A stretch of 14,703 bases of DNA, taken from NCBI GenBank assembly GCA_947290775.1, contig CAMYPM010000027.1:1-14703 (forward strand), in the 5' to 3' direction. This stretch comes from an uncultured Bacteroidales bacterium. Its GTDB lineage: Bacteria; Bacteroidota; Bacteroidia; Bacteroidales; Porphyromonadaceae. Numbering within the stretch: the stretch's first letter is position 1; the number at the start of each line of letters is the position of its first letter. The translations under genes were made by a program, and so were the position numbers. Of this stretch, positions 12,821 through 14,703 are shown piece after piece. The notes below the pieces were generated by a model, which ran no database searches, was not told the DNA's origin, and saw nothing but the letters and a program-made list of their open reading frames with translations.

Positions 12821-14557
12821 ATGTCGCTATTACAAGACAACATTGCCTGTCTCCGTAAGCAATTAGACGAGAAAAGCCTACACATTACCGGATGTGCCGT
12901 ACCGCTATCGGCCCTTCGTTATGAAGAAGATTCTCCTCTTGGAGGGGATCAAGGAATAGGAGATTTTGGAGCAATTACTCATCTCATACCATGGATGGTA
13001 AACCACGGTCAAAGGGTGCTCCAACTACTCCCTGTCAATGACACCACGCTCTACAGAAATCAGAGAGATGCCTACCCTTATAGTGCCATCTCTGCATTTG
13101 CATTAAATCCCATCTATGCAGATCTCAATCGGCTACCCCTAAATAATGCCATAGATCTACAAAAAGAAGCCAACCGCCTACACCATACGAAAGAGTTACA
13201 CTATGGCGAGGTGCTTCGTTTAAAAGAGGATTGGCTGCACAAATACTATGAGGCTCATGAGAAAGAGATCTCCGGAGACTCTCGTATAGACACGTATATT
13301 CGTACAGAAGCCTATTGGTTGAGAGACTATGCCACCTTTTGTTACTTTAGGGATACTGAAACGAGTCTCTATTTCCATAATTGGCGAAGTAAAGCAGTAC
13401 CCTCAGAAGGATCTCTTCGATACTATTACTGGGTACAATGGCTGTTAGAGGACCAACTAACAGAAGCTGTTACGGAAGCGCTTTCAAAAGGAATTGTACT
13501 AAAAGGTGACCTTCCAATAGGGGTAAGCCCATACGGAGCTGATGTACGACAGCATCCAGAGCTTTTCTATCAAGGAATGCAAGCCGGGGCCCCACCCGAT
13601 TACTTTTCCCAAGAGGGTCAGAATTGGGGCTTTCCCACCTACAACTGGCAAGCCATGGAAGATGAAGGATATATCTGGTGGAAACAGCGTATAAAGCGCT
13701 TGGCTCGTTTCTTTGCTTTTCTGCGTATTGACCACATATTAGGATTCTTCCGTATCTGGAGCATTCCACGTGATGGGAGGAAAGGGTCAATGGGTTATTT
13801 TGTTCCTCTCATACCACTGAGCAAAAAGGACCTTTACGCAGAAGGTATTCCCCTCTCACTAATTGATCATAGTATTCCTCCCTGCGAAGATGCGTTAATA
13901 CTCCCCTATCCCAATGCAACAGGAAACGGCTATACTTTACGCTACAACCTATCTTCAACCCGATATTTCCAACAATTAGATGGGGAGCTGCAAAAGCGTT
14001 TGACTACCTTAGAAAAAGATTTTTTTTACCATCGACAAGAAGCACTTTGGAAAGAAAATGGCACAAAGCATCTCCAAGCAATAGCCCAAGATACTCCCCT
14101 TATTCTTTGTGCCGAAGACCTTGGACTTACACCACAATGTGTATATGAGGTACTTGCAGACTTAGGGATTATGACTCTTGAACTGGAGCGATTTAGCAAA
14201 AAGTTTGGTAGGGAGTTTAGCGATGCCACACTCTTTCCTTATCTCTCAGTTGCCACTACTGGGACACACGACATGCCTCCATTAAGGAAATGGTGGCATG
14301 AAGATCCACAACGAGCTGAACGCTTCAAAGAGACCTATTCACTTCCTTTACAGCCCGACACTCCTGAGACAACTATTTTTCAGACTCTCATCAATCGCAC
14401 CTTAGACTCACCGGCCGCTTTAACCATTCTGCCATTGCAGGACTGGCTTTCCGTAGATCCACACTACTTAGAAGTGACAGACTATAGGCAGGAACAAATC
14501 AACTACCCGGAGGATCAAGAACACTCATGGCTTTACCGACTCCCCTTTGCTTTATAA
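12821..14557 (+). CDS. malQ: 4-alpha-glucanotransferase (amylomaltase, GH77)
   Basis: Transfers alpha-1,4-glucan segments between maltooligosaccharides, releasing glucose, in cytoplasmic glycogen or maltodextrin metabolism. This 578-residue protein has the GH77 signatures: VPLSALR with GIGDFG near 26-50, LQLLPVNDTT (68-76), DAYPYSAISAFALNP (83-97), GDLPIGVSPYGADV (229-242) and GAPPDYFSQEGQNWGFPTYNW (split over 256-276). The catalytic residues appear complete: nucleophile Asp304 in RIDHILGFFRIW, acid/base Glu432 in CAEDLG and Asp484 in GTHDMPP. Many Bacteroidota MalQ proteins are longer, with N-terminal starch-binding CBM20 domains; here only about 25 residues precede the catalytic barrel. It sits directly after the tsf terminator, and no consensus promoter is visible before it. 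Confidence 0.94.
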   Translation: MSLLQDNIACLRKQLDEKSLHITGCAVPLSALRYEEDSPLGGDQGIGDFGAITHLIPWMVNHGQRVLQLLPVNDTTLYRNQRDAYPYSAISAFALNPIYADLNRLPLNNAIDLQKEANRLHHTKELHYGEVLRLKEDWLHKYYEAHEKEISGDSRIDTYIRTEAYWLRDYATFCYFRDTETSLYFHNWRSKAVPSEGSLRYYYWVQWLLEDQLTEAVTEALSKGIVLKGDLPIGVSPYGADVRQHPELFYQGMQAGAPPDYFSQEGQNWGFPTYNWQAMEDEGYIWWKQRIKRLARFFAFLRIDHILGFFRIWSIPRDGRKGSMGYFVPLIPLSKKDLYAEGIPLSLIDHSIPPCEDALILPYPNATGNGYTLRYNLSSTRYFQQLDGELQKRLTTLEKDFFYHRQEALWKENGTKHLQAIAQDTPLILCAEDLGLTPQCVYEVLADLGIMTLELERFSKKFGREFSDATLFPYLSVATTGTHDMPPLRKWWHEDPQRAERFKETYSLPLQPDTPETTIFQTLINRTLDSPAALTILPLQDWLSVDPHYLEVTDYRQEQINYPEDQEHSWLYRLPFAL

Positions 14558-14571
14558 GGTATGATGTGCAC

Positions 14572-14596
14572 GAAGTAATAGAAATATTACAACTTC
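14572..14596 (+). terminator. Weak hairpin after malQ, possible terminator
   Basis: GTAATA-GAAA-TATTAC is a 6-bp stem with a GNRA-type tetraloop, extended by GAA/TTC across a bulge. It starts about 15 nt after the malQ stop. The stem is A/T-rich and no T-run follows, so terminator function is uncertain. Confidence 0.35.
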
Positions 14597-14630
14597 TACT
14601 CGCCTAAACAAGAGCTCCCTATTCAGCTGA

Positions 14631-14662
14631 TTTGGTCTATTGGAGGGGAAACAATATCTTTG
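14631..14662 (+). promoter_or_regulatory. Consensus promoter ahead of the FMN riboswitch
   Basis: TTTG (14631-14634), exactly 20 nt, then TATCTTTG (14655-14662): a full match to the Bacteroidota promoter consensus with the same spacing as the rplM promoter. Transcription would start near 14669, just at the first riboswitch helix. The gene it drives lies beyond the window. Confidence 0.87.
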
Positions 14663-14669
14663 TAGTGAT

Positions 14670-14703
14670 TTAGAAGAGGATAGGTGAAATTCCTTATCGG
14701 TGG
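14670..14703 (+). promoter_or_regulatory. FMN riboswitch (RFN element), 3'-truncated by window end
   Basis: The core GGTGAAATTCC (14683-14693) followed by TTATCGGTGG matches the first third of the FMN aptamer, usually AGGGTGAAATTCCC-nACCGGCGG. The first GGG/CCC pair is replaced by AGG/CCT, a compensated change that supports a real helix. The consensus promoter directly upstream fits. Such elements shut off riboflavin synthesis or uptake genes when FMN is high, so the next gene is probably a riboflavin synthesis or transport gene (inferred). About three quarters of the aptamer is outside the window. Confidence 0.82.

Overview
The window looks like chromosomal DNA of a Bacteroidales bacterium, probably close to Porphyromonas. 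The evidence is the Bacteroidota-type promoters (TTTG, about 20 nt, TAnnTTTG), a BACON-domain lipoprotein, few Shine-Dalgarno sequences, and the gene orders rplY-pth-S4 protein and rplM-rpsI-rpsB-tsf. The genus is an inference. All recognised protein genes lie on the + strand, and the content is mostly housekeeping.

Layout. Positions 1-328 hold three copies of a tRNA-Val(UAC) gene in a perfect 136-bp tandem repeat, the first cut by the window edge; a hairpin terminator follows. Positions 392-2112 form a translation operon: ribosomal protein bL25, peptidyl-tRNA hydrolase and an Hsp15-like S4-domain protein, closed by a clear intrinsic terminator. Positions 2182-4537 carry riboflavin synthase, a nitroreductase and a lipoprotein with a BACON domain joined to a Serratia-type nuclease. 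Positions 4639-9373 carry an NfnA/NfnB-like flavin/iron-sulfur pair and, 9 bp later, a PriA protein. A gene-free stretch (9374-9966) holds degenerate 22-bp repeats, an inverted repeat, a textbook promoter and a long structured leader. That leader feeds rplM-rpsI-rpsB-tsf. A strong terminator separates tsf from malQ. The window ends inside what looks like an FMN riboswitch with its own near-perfect promoter.

How the genes work together. Most genes serve ribosome assembly and translation (tRNA-Val, bL25, Pth, S4 protein, uL13, uS9, uS2, EF-Ts). Flavins are a second theme: riboflavin synthase makes the precursor of the FMN and FAD used by the nitroreductase and the Nfn-like pair, and the riboswitch at the right edge should sense FMN ahead of a gene outside the window.

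The most notable observation is PriA. It is full length and keeps the zinc-binding cysteines and DNA-contacting motifs, but has lost the Walker A lysine, the DEEH box and the arginine-finger motif, so it looks like a pseudohelicase. Next in interest are the structured rplM leader, a second possible leader before rpsB, and the 22-bp repeat family found in two intergenic regions. I saw no CRISPR array, insertion sequence, prophage or obvious new defence system.
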